Origin: Limiplasma sp045538465
GTDB lineage: Bacteria > Bacillota > Clostridia > Christensenellales > Aristaeellaceae
Direction: 5' to 3'
Assembly: GCA_045538465.1 (NCBI GenBank)
Contig: JAZSRK010000060.1
Coordinates: forward strand, 1-28,233
Length of the DNA stretch: 28,233 bases
Below, piece after piece: positions 14,468-21,235 of this stretch; position 1 is the stretch's first letter, and each line of letters opens with the position of its first letter. A program made the translations under genes and the position numbers. The notes under the pieces are model-generated. The model did not search any database. It saw nothing but the letters and a program-made list of their open reading frames with translations, and was not told the DNA's origin.

Positions 14468-15823
14468 TTACCCCCGCACCATGCTTACCACATTCTCCAC
14501 CCCGCCCGCATAGCAGAACATATCCACCGGCTGCACCTTATCCACCCGGTAGCCGCCTTGCGCCAGCAGGTGCAAGTCTCTGGCTTGGGTGGGCACGTGG
14601 CAGCTGACGTATACCACCCGCTTGGGGGCGGCCTTTAGCACGGCCTCGATCACCTGCGGCTCCACGCCCTTGCGGGGGGGATCCAGCATGATCACATCCG
14701 GGCGGAGGCCATCCGCCACCAGCTTGGGCAGCAGATCCTCCACAGCGGCGGCGTGAAACTCCGCATTGGCAACACCGTTGCGCTGGGCGTTGCGCCGGGC
14801 GCTATCCACCGCAGGTTCCACGATCTCGATGCCGATGACCCGTGCAGCATTCTTGGCCATGCACAAAGCAATGGTGCCTGCGCCGGCGTAGGCATCCACC
14901 ACCAGCTCGTTGCCGGTGAGAGCGGCAAAATCAATAGCGGTCTGATAAAGCCGCTCGGTTTGGGGCGGGTTGACTTGGAAGAAGCTGAGGGGTGAGATCT
15001 CAAAGGTAAGCCCCAGCAGGGTCTCGTAGATGACCCCGTCTCCGTAGAGCACCTGACATTCCCGCCCAAGGATCACGTTATTGCGCTGCTTGTTGATGTT
15101 CACCACCAGCGTTACAAAGCCGGGCACGGTTTCCAGCGCCTTGATGAGGGCATCCACCTTGGGCAGCTGGGCTTTGGTGGCCACCAGCAGCACCATGAGG
15201 GAGCCATCCCGGCTGGTACGCACCACCACATGGCGCAAAAGCCCCCGACCGGTCTCCTCGTTATAGGGCTGCACGCCTGCGGAGCGCATCCATGCTTTAA
15301 CGGCTTCCAGCACCTGCCGCAGCGGCCTCATGGTGATGGGGCAATCCTCCACCGGCACGATGGCGTGGCTGCGGCGGCGATAGAAGCCGATCTGCGGCTC
15401 CTGTGCCGTGCCCTGCACGGGCAGCGCCGTTTTGTTGCGGAAGCGCCACGGATCCTCAGCACCCAGCACAGGGGGCACCTGCTCCTCGCTCAGCCCCAGC
15501 CCGCCGATGCGATTGAGGCAATCCAGTACCTGCGCCCGCTTGGCGCGCAGGGTGGCTTCGTAAGTCATGTGCTGGCCGCTGCAACCGCCGCAGTGCTTGT
15601 AAACCGGGCACTTAGGCTCGGCCCGCTCCGGGGAGGGGGTCAGCACCTTCATCAGCTTACCAAAGCCGTACCGCTGCTGGGTCTTGACCACCAGCGCCTC
15701 CACTTCTTCTCCCGGCAATACGCCCGGTACGAATAGCGGCATGCCCTCCACATCGCATACGCCTTCCAGCTCGCTGCCAAGGCGCAGGCATTGGGTGGTC
15801 AACAGTTGGTTTTTGGTCATCAT
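14468..15823 (-). CDS. rlmD: 23S rRNA (uracil-5-)-methyltransferase, RlmD/RumA type
   Basis: 451 residues. ATG 15823 follows GGAGGT. An N-terminal TRAM-like domain (~8-62) is followed by iron-sulfur cluster ligands Cys72, Cys78, Cys81 (CPVYKHCGGC) and Cys161. The Rossmann methyltransferase part has VVDAYAGAGT for S-adenosylmethionine binding, LDPPRKG, and YVSCHVPTQARDL with the nucleophile near Cys408. The enzyme makes 5-methyluridine in 23S rRNA; Firmicutes often have several paralogues, so the exact site (747, 1939 or both) is uncertain. Near the end the usual FPxTxHxE motif reads FCYAGGVE: Glu443, the expected base, is kept while the preceding residues differ. Confidence 0.88.
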   Translation of the reverse strand: MMTKNQLLTTQCLRLGSELEGVCDVEGMPLFVPGVLPGEEVEALVVKTQQRYGFGKLMKVLTPSPERAEPKCPVYKHCGGCSGQHMTYEATLRAKRAQVLDCLNRIGGLGLSEEQVPPVLGAEDPWRFRNKTALPVQGTAQEPQIGFYRRRSHAIVPVEDCPITMRPLRQVLEAVKAWMRSAGVQPYNEETGRGLLRHVVVRTSRDGSLMVLLVATKAQLPKVDALIKALETVPGFVTLVVNINKQRNNVILGRECQVLYGDGVIYETLLGLTFEISPLSFFQVNPPQTERLYQTAIDFAALTGNELVVDAYAGAGTIALCMAKNAARVIGIEIVEPAVDSARRNAQRNGVANAEFHAAAVEDLLPKLVADGLRPDVIMLDPPRKGVEPQVIEAVLKAAPKRVVYVSCHVPTQARDLHLLAQGGYRVDKVQPVDMFCYAGGVENVVSMVRG

Positions 15824-15904
15824 AGGCGGTACCTCCGGTATAGGCTTTGTAAATAGACGCTTTGCAAGCTCGTGCGCCTAGTCGGGCATGCACGAACAAT
15901 CTGT

Positions 15905-15933
15905 ATTATACCGCATACACCGTGCCAAGTACA
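15905..15933 (-). promoter_or_regulatory. Promoter of the rRNA methyltransferase gene
   Basis: On the minus strand there is a perfect TATAAT (15905-15910), with a weak -35 TGTACT (15928-15933) 17 bases upstream. The start would be near 15898, about 75 bases before the ATG. Confidence 0.5.
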
Positions 15934-15984
15934 GCGCAGAAAACACGAAAAGCCCATAGGCGAAACATAATAAGACCGTTTGTA

Positions 15985-16023
15985 AAAACAAGAAAGCCCC
16001 CTTTGCGAAAACCGCAAAGGGGC
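15985..16023 (-). terminator. Rho-independent terminator of the zinc-ribbon gene
   Basis: Read on the minus strand, GCCCCTTTGCG pairs with CGCAAAGGGG(G)C across a short T-rich loop, followed by TTTCTTGTTTTT. It starts 14 bases after the stop codon of the 16037-16849 gene. Confidence 0.85.
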
Positions 16024-16036
16024 GCAGGTGATGGGA

Positions 16037-16849
16037 TTACTTTACCTCGTAGAGAGCCTCAAAGCCCTTGTCGGGGTGATAGGTCCAGCTTACACGGTAC
16101 TTATCGGTCTCTTCGGTCTGACGGCCCATGCTCCACGTGGTGGTGTCCATCTTATCCTTCAGAGAGGTGGGGAAGCCCAGCGTTGTATTGATGTGATCGC
16201 TGGCCGCGTCAGCCGCCAACAGGGTGTCCCAGTCGGTGTAATCATCGCTGTCCACGTTGTTGGGGTTGGAATCTATCTTGATCCAAGTGCCATCCTCAGC
16301 GATGGTGCACCACCTCTTGCCGGCATATTCACCAAACATCTTGTTAAAGTTCTTGCCGCTGTTGCTGATCACAGCGCCCAGCACTGCTGCCAGAATAACC
16401 ACTGCTGCCGCCACACCGGCGATGATCATCTTGGTTTGCTTGCTCAGACCGTTCAGCTTGGCAAGAAGAGGGTTTTGGGTCTTGGCAGCGGAAGCGGGGG
16501 TGCCGCACTTGACGCAGAACTGCTGACCGGGAGCCAGCTCTGCACCGCACTTGGAGCAAAGCAGCTTGGGTGCTACGCCCTTCTGGGTGCCGCAATGGGG
16601 GCAGAAGTTCTGGTCATCAGCCAGCTCATAGCCGCACTTCTGGCAGATGTTGACGTTGATCTCCTCTACCGGCTCTTCCACCGTTTCTGCTTCTTCTGCG
16701 TTTTCCACTTCTTCGGTGTTTTCTACAAAGCGCTTGCGCAGCTTTGCGGTTACATCCTCCATGCCTTCAACAGCTGCTGCCTGCACTTCTTCTACGCAAG
16801 CTTCAACAGCGTTGTTTTCGGTTCCCTGTTCGTACTGCTGGTCATCCAT
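16037..16849 (-). CDS. Membrane protein with two zinc ribbons
   Basis: 270 residues. ATG 16849 is chosen because AGGAGG lies 9 bases upstream; an in-frame ATG at 16894 has no such site. The N-terminal ~60 residues are very rich in Glu and Val. Two CxxC...CxxC zinc ribbons follow (CQKCGYELADDQNFCPHCG and CSKCGAELAPGQQFCVKCG), then a Lys-containing stretch and one transmembrane helix (IIAGVAAAVVILAAVLGAVI). The C-terminal ~105 residues are predicted outside the membrane and match no family I recognise. Double zinc ribbons before a single helix are common in Firmicute membrane proteins, often with sensory or scaffolding guesses only. It has its own strong promoter (16931-16959) and terminator. 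Confidence 0.85.
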   Translation of the reverse strand: MDDQQYEQGTENNAVEACVEEVQAAAVEGMEDVTAKLRKRFVENTEEVENAEEAETVEEPVEEINVNICQKCGYELADDQNFCPHCGTQKGVAPKLLCSKCGAELAPGQQFCVKCGTPASAAKTQNPLLAKLNGLSKQTKMIIAGVAAAVVILAAVLGAVISNSGKNFNKMFGEYAGKRWCTIAEDGTWIKIDSNPNNVDSDDYTDWDTLLAADAASDHINTTLGFPTSLKDKMDTTTWSMGRQTEETDKYRVSWTYHPDKGFEALYEVK

Positions 16850-16930
16850 ACTACGTGGCCTCCTGTATTTCCTATTTACCACATCATATAACATGATGGA
16901 GCGCTCGTATTTTTGTTACGTTTCGACTTC

Positions 16931-16959
16931 ATTCTACACAAGTTTCATGTAAGTGTCAA
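16931..16959 (-). promoter_or_regulatory. Strong sigma-A promoter of the zinc-ribbon gene
   Basis: On the minus strand: TTGACA (16954-16959), 17-base spacer, TAGAAT (16931-16936). The start would be near 16924, leaving a leader of ~75 bases. Confidence 0.85.
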
Positions 16960-17000
16960 CAAGACAGCAGAAAAGAACGATCATTGCTGCCCCCGGCGCT

Positions 17001-17759
17001 TCACGCCTGCCTCTCAAGCTCCAGCGCCGTCTCCCATGCCTGTGTAAGCACCGTGCCCAGATCCTCATGCAGCACCAGCTCTGCCTGCCGGTCGTAGGCG
17101 GTCTCATCCCGGTTGATGAGCGCCAGCTGGCACCGGGCCCGCCGGTATTCGATCATTCCGGCGGCGGGGTACACTACCAGCGATGTGCCTCCCACGATCA
17201 GCAGATCGCAGGTGCGAATGTGCTGAAGCGCCGCTTGGGTCACCTCATCATCCAAGGGCTCGCCGTAGAGCACCACATCCGGACGGATGCTGCCGCCGCA
17301 ATGGGGGCAGCGGGGCACGGTCTCCATGGGCAATATTTCCTCAAGGGAAAACGCCTGCCCGCAACCGGTGCAATAGTTGCGGTGCACGCTGCCGTGCAGC
17401 TCCAACACCCGCTTGCTGCCAGCCGCCTGATGCAGCCCGTCGATATTTTGTGTAACCACTGCGGTAAGCTTACCAGCGGCCTCCATAGCGGAAAGCACCT
17501 TATGGGCTGCGCTGGGCTGTGCCTCCGGGTAGAGCATGACGGAGCGGTAAAAATCCCAAAAAGGCAGGGGATGGAGCCGCATATAATCGTGGGACAGCAT
17601 TTCCTCGTAGGTTTTGCCGTGCGGCCCGGCATAAATGCCATGGGCAGACCGAAAATCCGGGATGCCGGAGGCCGTGCTGACCCCTGCGCCGCCAAAAAAC
17701 ACCACGCCTTTCGCCTGATGGATAGCCTGTGCCAATTGTTGGATGGTCGTATTGGTCAT
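17001..17759 (-). CDS. cobB: Sir2-family NAD-dependent protein deacylase (sirtuin)
   Basis: 252 residues. The start is ATG 17759, with AGAGG upstream; a longer frame from 17846 adds 29 residues without family resemblance. Class features are all present: GAGVSTASGIPDFRS (24-38) for NAD binding, TQNIDGLH (103-110), catalytic His122 in ELHGS, four zinc cysteines (130, 133, 151, 154), and GTSL near the end of the NAD fold. Sirtuins remove acetyl or other acyl groups from protein lysines using NAD, releasing nicotinamide and O-acyl-ADP-ribose. It lies upstream of the zinc-ribbon gene on the same strand, but that gene has its own promoter, so no tight operon is implied. It diverges from sigG. Confidence 0.92.
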   Translation of the reverse strand: MTNTTIQQLAQAIHQAKGVVFFGGAGVSTASGIPDFRSAHGIYAGPHGKTYEEMLSHDYMRLHPLPFWDFYRSVMLYPEAQPSAAHKVLSAMEAAGKLTAVVTQNIDGLHQAAGSKRVLELHGSVHRNYCTGCGQAFSLEEILPMETVPRCPHCGGSIRPDVVLYGEPLDDEVTQAALQHIRTCDLLIVGGTSLVVYPAAGMIEYRRARCQLALINRDETAYDRQAELVLHEDLGTVLTQAWETALELERQA

Positions 17760-18112
17760 TGCGAAACCTCTTTCTGTTTGATGTGATGGATCAGCTGCCA
17801 AAGAGCCCGGCCTGCTTGCGTTCCCCATGGGCACAGCCGGATGCATCTGCCAACGCTATCCGCTTTTTCCGCTGGCTGTATACACAGCCCAATAGCTATC
17901 ACCCTCAGGGGCAAAAGCCGCCTCCTGCAAAGGGATCCACCAGCCGCCCCATCAAGCGAAACGCCCTGTTACACATGTTCGATATACCCGTCACAAATCC
18001 TGTTTTTCTGTCGCCTTTTCGGAAGCTTTGTTGCATTGGCGGGGCGGCTGCATCAAAACCCGCCGCCGGAACCATACTCCCATTACAACCTGATTTGTGG
18101 GGAGGAATGGTC
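17760..18112. other. Divergent intergenic region between the sirtuin gene and sigG
   Basis: No gene is supported in these 353 bases, although the sigG frame stays open upstream to 17729. The region holds a hairpin, GGCTGT-ATAC-ACAGCC (17874-17889), and a candidate sporulation promoter at 18050-18078. No clear sigma-A promoter for the sirtuin gene was found. Confidence 0.55.
18050..18078 (+). promoter_or_regulatory. Candidate sigma-G/sigma-F promoter of sigG
   Basis: GCATC (18050-18054), an 18-base spacer and CATACT (18073-18078) resemble the forespore consensus (GHATR, 18 bases, CATNHTA). The start would be near 18085, 28 bases before the ATG. sigG is known to be transcribed by sigma-F and by itself in Bacillus, so the match is plausible though not perfect. 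Confidence 0.4.
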
Positions 18113-18886
18113 ATGGCGCTGAACAAAGTGGAGATCTGCGGAGTGGATACTTCCACCCTGCCCGTTTTGACCAACGAACGCATGCGGGAATTGTTTCCCT
18201 TGGTGCACGGCGGCGATCTGACCGCCCGGGAGGAGTTTGTGCGGGGCAACCTGAGGCTGGTGCTCAGCGTTATTCAGCGCTTCGGCGGGCGGGGCGAGAA
18301 TGTGGACGACCTGTTTCAAGTGGGCTGCATCGGTCTCATCAAAGCGCTTGATAACTTTGATGTAGGCCAGAACGTGCGTTTTTCCACCTATGCGGTGCCC
18401 ATGATCATCGGTGAGATACGCCGCTACCTGCGGGATAACAACGCCATCCGGGTGAGCCGCAGCCTGCGGGATATTGCCTACAAAGCCCTCAAAGTGCGGG
18501 ATCAGCTGGCAGACAAGCTGGGGCGTGAGCCGGATGTGGCGGAGATCGCCTCCGAATTGCACGTGCCCCGGGAAGATGTGGTCTTTGCGCTGGAGGCCAT
18601 CCAAGACCCCATCAGCCTTTTTGAACCGGTGTTTAACGACGGCGGCGATTCCCTGTATATTATGGATCAGATCACCGATGAGCGCAAACCCGATGCCCGC
18701 TGGCTGGATCACATCGGCGTAAAGGAAGCCTTGCGCCGCCTTAGTGACCGTGAGCAGCATATACTCAAGCTACGCTTTTTTCAGGGGCGAACGCAGATGG
18801 AAGTAGCAGGAGAGATCGGCATATCACAGGCGCAGGTGAGCAGGCTGGAGAAAAATGCGCTGGAGCATATGAGGAAGAACCTCTAG
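18113..18886 (+). CDS. sigG: RNA polymerase sporulation sigma factor sigma-G
   Basis: 257 residues, the normal size. Three in-frame ATGs are possible; 18113 has the best spacing (7 bases) from GGAGG at 18101-18105, while 18107 is only one base away. The N-terminus NKVEICGVDTSTLPVL is the hallmark of sigma-G. It is followed by region 2 (NLRLVLSVIQRF, DDLFQVGCIGL, FSTYAVPMIIGEIRRYLRD), region 3 (IRVSRSLRDIAYKAL) and region 4 (REQHILKLRFFQG, EIGISQAQVSRLEK). Sigma-G directs late gene expression in the forespore. In Bacillus it sits beside spoIIGA-sigE; here those genes are not neighbours in the window. Its presence indicates an organism with the sporulation pathway. Confidence 0.96.
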   Translation: MALNKVEICGVDTSTLPVLTNERMRELFPLVHGGDLTAREEFVRGNLRLVLSVIQRFGGRGENVDDLFQVGCIGLIKALDNFDVGQNVRFSTYAVPMIIGEIRRYLRDNNAIRVSRSLRDIAYKALKVRDQLADKLGREPDVAEIASELHVPREDVVFALEAIQDPISLFEPVFNDGGDSLYIMDQITDERKPDARWLDHIGVKEALRRLSDREQHILKLRFFQGRTQMEVAGEIGISQAQVSRLEKNALEHMRKNL

Positions 18887-18980
18887 GGTGGACGTCCGCC
18901 CCGCCCTGGTGGGGCGTGGCGTTCGCCCTAGCGGCAGGACGGACAGTTCCGCGGCTCTTATGGTGGGGCGGCGGAGGGAA

Positions 18981-19078
18981 GCGTGTGCCCAGTGGGCACT
19001 TGTGCGAAGCGCAAAGCGACCCGAAGCCGGGGAGCGAAACGAGGATTGGCTACGGCAGAAGCCAAGACGACGATTGAG
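18981..19078 (+). repeat. Dispersed 98-base hairpin element, copy 2
   Basis: Ungapped match to 12-109. Hairpin 1 (GTGCCC-AGT-GGGCAC, 18985-18999) and hairpin 3 (TTGGCT/AGCCAA) are kept in sequence. Hairpin 2 reads TTGTGC-GAA-GCGCAA (19000-19014) instead of AACGCC-GAA-GGCGTT, so five of six pairs have changed while pairing is retained (one G-U). Confidence 0.75.
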
Positions 19079-19220
19079 CGACCGGGGACGGAGTCCCCCT
19101 GCCCCCACCGAGCCGCTTGCGTGAGTGCCCGTCCTCGCTATGCTGCGGGCGGGCACCGCTTAGCGGGGGTTGGGTGTGAAGGCTTCCCGCCTTCGGCGTG
19201 AACGCCTGCCCGTGCCCCCC

Positions 19221-19274
19221 ACTTGCCTCTCCCTTTGGGAGAGGTGGCTGAGCGAAGCGAAACCGGAGAGGGTT
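19221..19274 (-). repeat. Short CTCTCCC/GGGAGAG repeat, reverse orientation
   Basis: Contains CCTCTCCC-TTT-GGGAGAGG, then GGCTGAGCGAAGCG and CCGGAGAGGG. A second copy of this subtype is at 19540-19592; the plus-oriented relatives begin at 19622. Confidence 0.7.
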
Positions 19275-19366
19275 GGCTGTGTGGGCTTGTCGCCTTCGGC
19301 TCAACGCCCCTATGGGAGGAGACCCGCAGAGGGCTCCTTCGCGAAGCGAGGGCGTGACGCGTTAAG

Positions 19367-19389
19367 AAAATGTGCCAGTGGCACATTTT
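19367..19389. terminator. Symmetric hairpin with A and T tails, possible bidirectional terminator
   Basis: AAAATGTGCC-AGT-GGCACATTTT is a perfect 10-base-pair stem with A-run and T-run arms, so it could terminate on either strand. The loop and core (GTGCC-AGT-GGCAC) resemble hairpin 1 of the 98-base element. Confidence 0.5.
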
Positions 19390-19420
19390 TAGTGGGAGCG
19401 GGGAGCAGGTTTTGCCGGAG

Positions 19421-19478
19421 ACCCCCAAAGGCTCCTTCGCTTGCGAGGGAGCTGTCAGGCGTAGCCTGACTGAGGGTG
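19421..19478 (-). repeat. Short repeat variant, reverse orientation
   Basis: Read on the minus strand it gives CACCCTCAGTCAGGC, GCCTGACAGCTCCC, then GAAGGAGCC, a variant of the plus-oriented unit at 19622 in which the CTCTCCC/GGGAGAG hairpin is replaced by one ending GGAGCC. Confidence 0.6.
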
Positions 19479-19539
19479 CCTCAAGTTGCTAAAAGCCATA
19501 GCTACATCTCCGTAGCCAATCGACAAAACCGCCCGCTCC

Positions 19540-19592
19540 ACTTGCCTCTCCCTCTGGGAGAGGTGGCTGAGCGAAGCGAGGCCGGAGAGGGT
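19540..19592 (-). repeat. Short CTCTCCC/GGGAGAG repeat, reverse orientation
   Basis: Near-identical to 19221-19274, with CCTCTCCC-TCT-GGGAGAGG. Confidence 0.7.
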
Positions 19593-19621
19593 ACCACCGC
19601 GGAGGAAGCCTTTCAGCGTGA

Positions 19622-19767
19622 ACCCTCTCAGTCAGGCTGCGCCTGACAGCTCTCCCAGAGGGAGAGCCAAGGGTGGGGGTGGCCACGCTTGACAGCTCTC
19701 CCAGAGGGAGAGCCAAGGGTGGGACAGCCACGCCTGACAGCTCTACCAGAGGGAGAGGTAAGGTGGG
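19622..19767 (+). repeat. Three short repeats in tandem, plus orientation
   Basis: One full unit (CCCTCTCAGTCAGGC, GCCTGACAGCTCTCCC, AGA, GGGAGAGC) and two shorter units repeat about every 50 bases. The last has a mutated stem (CTCTACC-AGA-GGGAGAG). Confidence 0.7.
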
Positions 19768-19780
19768 AAAGCTGTTACCC

Positions 19781-20158
19781 CCCGCCAACTCCAGTTCGGG
19801 TTGCAAGGCGATGCACGAATGTAGCCACCAGCCGGCCCGCACCGCGACGGTAGAGAGCGACGTCAAATCCCCCGCCCTTTTTTTCGGCGGGGAAAAGGGC
19901 AAACGTAGCTGCGCCAACATGCACATATGGCAGCCAACATACGCTCGGCAATTGCTAGTTTTGCCCGCCGCCGAAAAAAACGGGCTTTAAAGGGGATTTG
20001 ACCAAAGCGAACGTGTCGCTATTTTCTGGTTACTCTTTTTAAAAAGAGTAACCGCAGGGAGTGGGGGTGCGTAACCCCCACCCAGTTCCTCGCAGCGGCA
20101 CTGCGAGATAACCACACAGCGCCGCTGCCGCCAGCAGCAACTGCTTGGCGAAAGCCAA
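19781..20158 (+). repeat. Large hairpin-rich tandem unit, copy 1
   Basis: About 378 bases. In order: GGGTTGCAAGGCGATGC, GTAGAGAGCGACGTC, a C-run/T-run/GGCGGGG hairpin, GGGATTTGACCAAAGCG, a 26-base perfect palindrome (20028-20053, arms GGTTACTC/GAGTAACC), GTGGGGGT/ACCCCCAC (20061-20081), and CTCGCAG/CTGCGAG (20089-20107). Function unknown. Confidence 0.8.
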
Positions 20159-20214
20159 ACCCTCTCAGTCAGGCTACGCCTGCCAGCTCTCCCAGAGGGA
20201 GAGCCAAGGGTGGG
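20159..20214 (+). repeat. Short repeat between large units 1 and 2
   Basis: One full CCCTCTCAGTCAGGC...GGGAGAGCC unit with stem GCTCTCCC/GGGAGAGC. Confidence 0.7.
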
Positions 20215-20225
20215 ATGGCGCACCC

Positions 20226-20601
20226 CCGCGCCCACTCCCGCACGGGTTGCAAGGCGATGCACGAATGTAGCCACCAGCCGGCCCGCACCGCGACGGTAGA
20301 GAGCGACGTCAAATCCCCTGCCCTTTTTTGCGGCGGGGAAAAGGGCAAACGTAGCTGCGCCAACACGCACGTATGGCAGCCAATGCACGCTTGGCAATTG
20401 CAAGTTTTGCCCGCCGCCGAAAAAAACGGGCTTTAAAGGGGATTTGACCAAAGCGAACGTGTCGCTGTTTTCTGGTTACTCTTTTTAAAAAGAGTAACCG
20501 CGGGTGTGGGGGTGCGTAACCCCCACCCAGTTCCTCGCAGCGGAACTGCGAGATAACTACACAGCACAGCTGCCGCCAGCAGCAACTGCTTGGCAAAGCC
20601 A
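20226..20601 (+). repeat. Large hairpin-rich tandem unit, copy 2
   Basis: It begins about 445 bases after copy 1 and is nearly identical through most of its length. Palindrome at 20474-20499 (GGTTACTC/GAGTAACC); CTCGCAG-CGGAA-CTGCGAG keeps its stem with one loop change. Confidence 0.8.
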
Positions 20602-20703
20602 AACCCTCTCAGTCAGGCTGCGCCTGACAGCTCTCCCAGAGGGAGAGCCAAGGATGGGGGCAGCCATGCTTGCCAGCTCTACCAGAGGGAGAGGCAAGGT
20701 GGG
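20602..20703 (+). repeat. Two short repeats between large units 2 and 3
   Basis: One full and one shortened unit, same family as at 19622-19767. Confidence 0.7.
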
Positions 20704-20716
20704 AAAGCTGTTACCC

Positions 20717-21091
20717 CCCGCCCACTCCCGCACGGGTTGCAAGGCGATGCTCAAAGGCAGCCACCAGCCGGCCCGCACCGCGACGGTAGAGAGCGACGTC
20801 AAATCCCCCGCCCTTTTTTTCGGCGGGGAAAAGGGCAAACGTAGCTGCGCCAAGTAGCGCTTACAAAAGCCAACGTACACCCGGCAATTGCGAGTTTTGC
20901 CCGCCGCCGCAAAAAAGGGCGATCAAAGGGATTTGACCAAAGCGAACGTGTCGCTGTTTTCTGCCTACTCTTTTTAAAAGAGTAGGCGCAGGGAGTGGGG
21001 GTGCGTAACCCCCACCCAGTTCCTCGCAGCGGCACTGCGAGAAAACCACACAGCGCTGCTGCCGCCAGCAGCAACTGCTTGGCGAAAGCCA
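20717..21091 (+). repeat. Large hairpin-rich tandem unit, copy 3
   Basis: It begins about 491 bases after copy 2. It differs most around 20750-20880. Its palindrome (20963-20987) has arms GCCTACTC/GAGTAGGC, so two base pairs changed on both sides at once relative to copies 1 and 2. Confidence 0.8.
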
Positions 21092-21194
21092 AACCCTCTC
21101 AGTCAGGCTGCGCCCGCCACCTCTCCCAGAGGGAGAGCCAAGAATGGGGGCTGCTACCCCTGCCAGCTCTCCCAAAGGGAGAGCCAAGGGTGAG
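21092..21194 (+). repeat. Two short repeats before the ttcA-like gene
   Basis: One full and one shortened CTCTCCC/GGGAGAG unit; the array ends about 40 bases before the ATG at 21236. Confidence 0.7.
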
Positions 21195-21235
21195 GGCGCA
21201 AGAAAACGCCGCATCGGCAACCAGGAGGTCTCTCC

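Larger units (their letters stand above)
18887..21235. repeat. Gene-free repeat region of ~2.35 kb
   Basis: Open frames here are byproducts of repeated GC-rich sequence and recur in matching pieces on both strands; none has a credible start site or family. The region begins with GC-rich inverted repeats (CGCCCC...GGGGCG near 18898-18917), then the second 98-base element, a mixed zone of inverted short repeats, and three large tandem units. No transposase is present. It separates sigG from the ttcA-like gene. Confidence 0.8.

Noticed and set aside
16028..16891. 287-codon plus-strand frame
   Set aside because: Mirror of the zinc-ribbon membrane protein; no ribosome binding site, while the minus frame has zinc ligands, a promoter and a terminator.
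19781..21091. CRISPR array or tRNA cluster
   Set aside because: Repeat units are ~375 bases at unequal intervals, without short spacers, cas genes or cloverleaf features.
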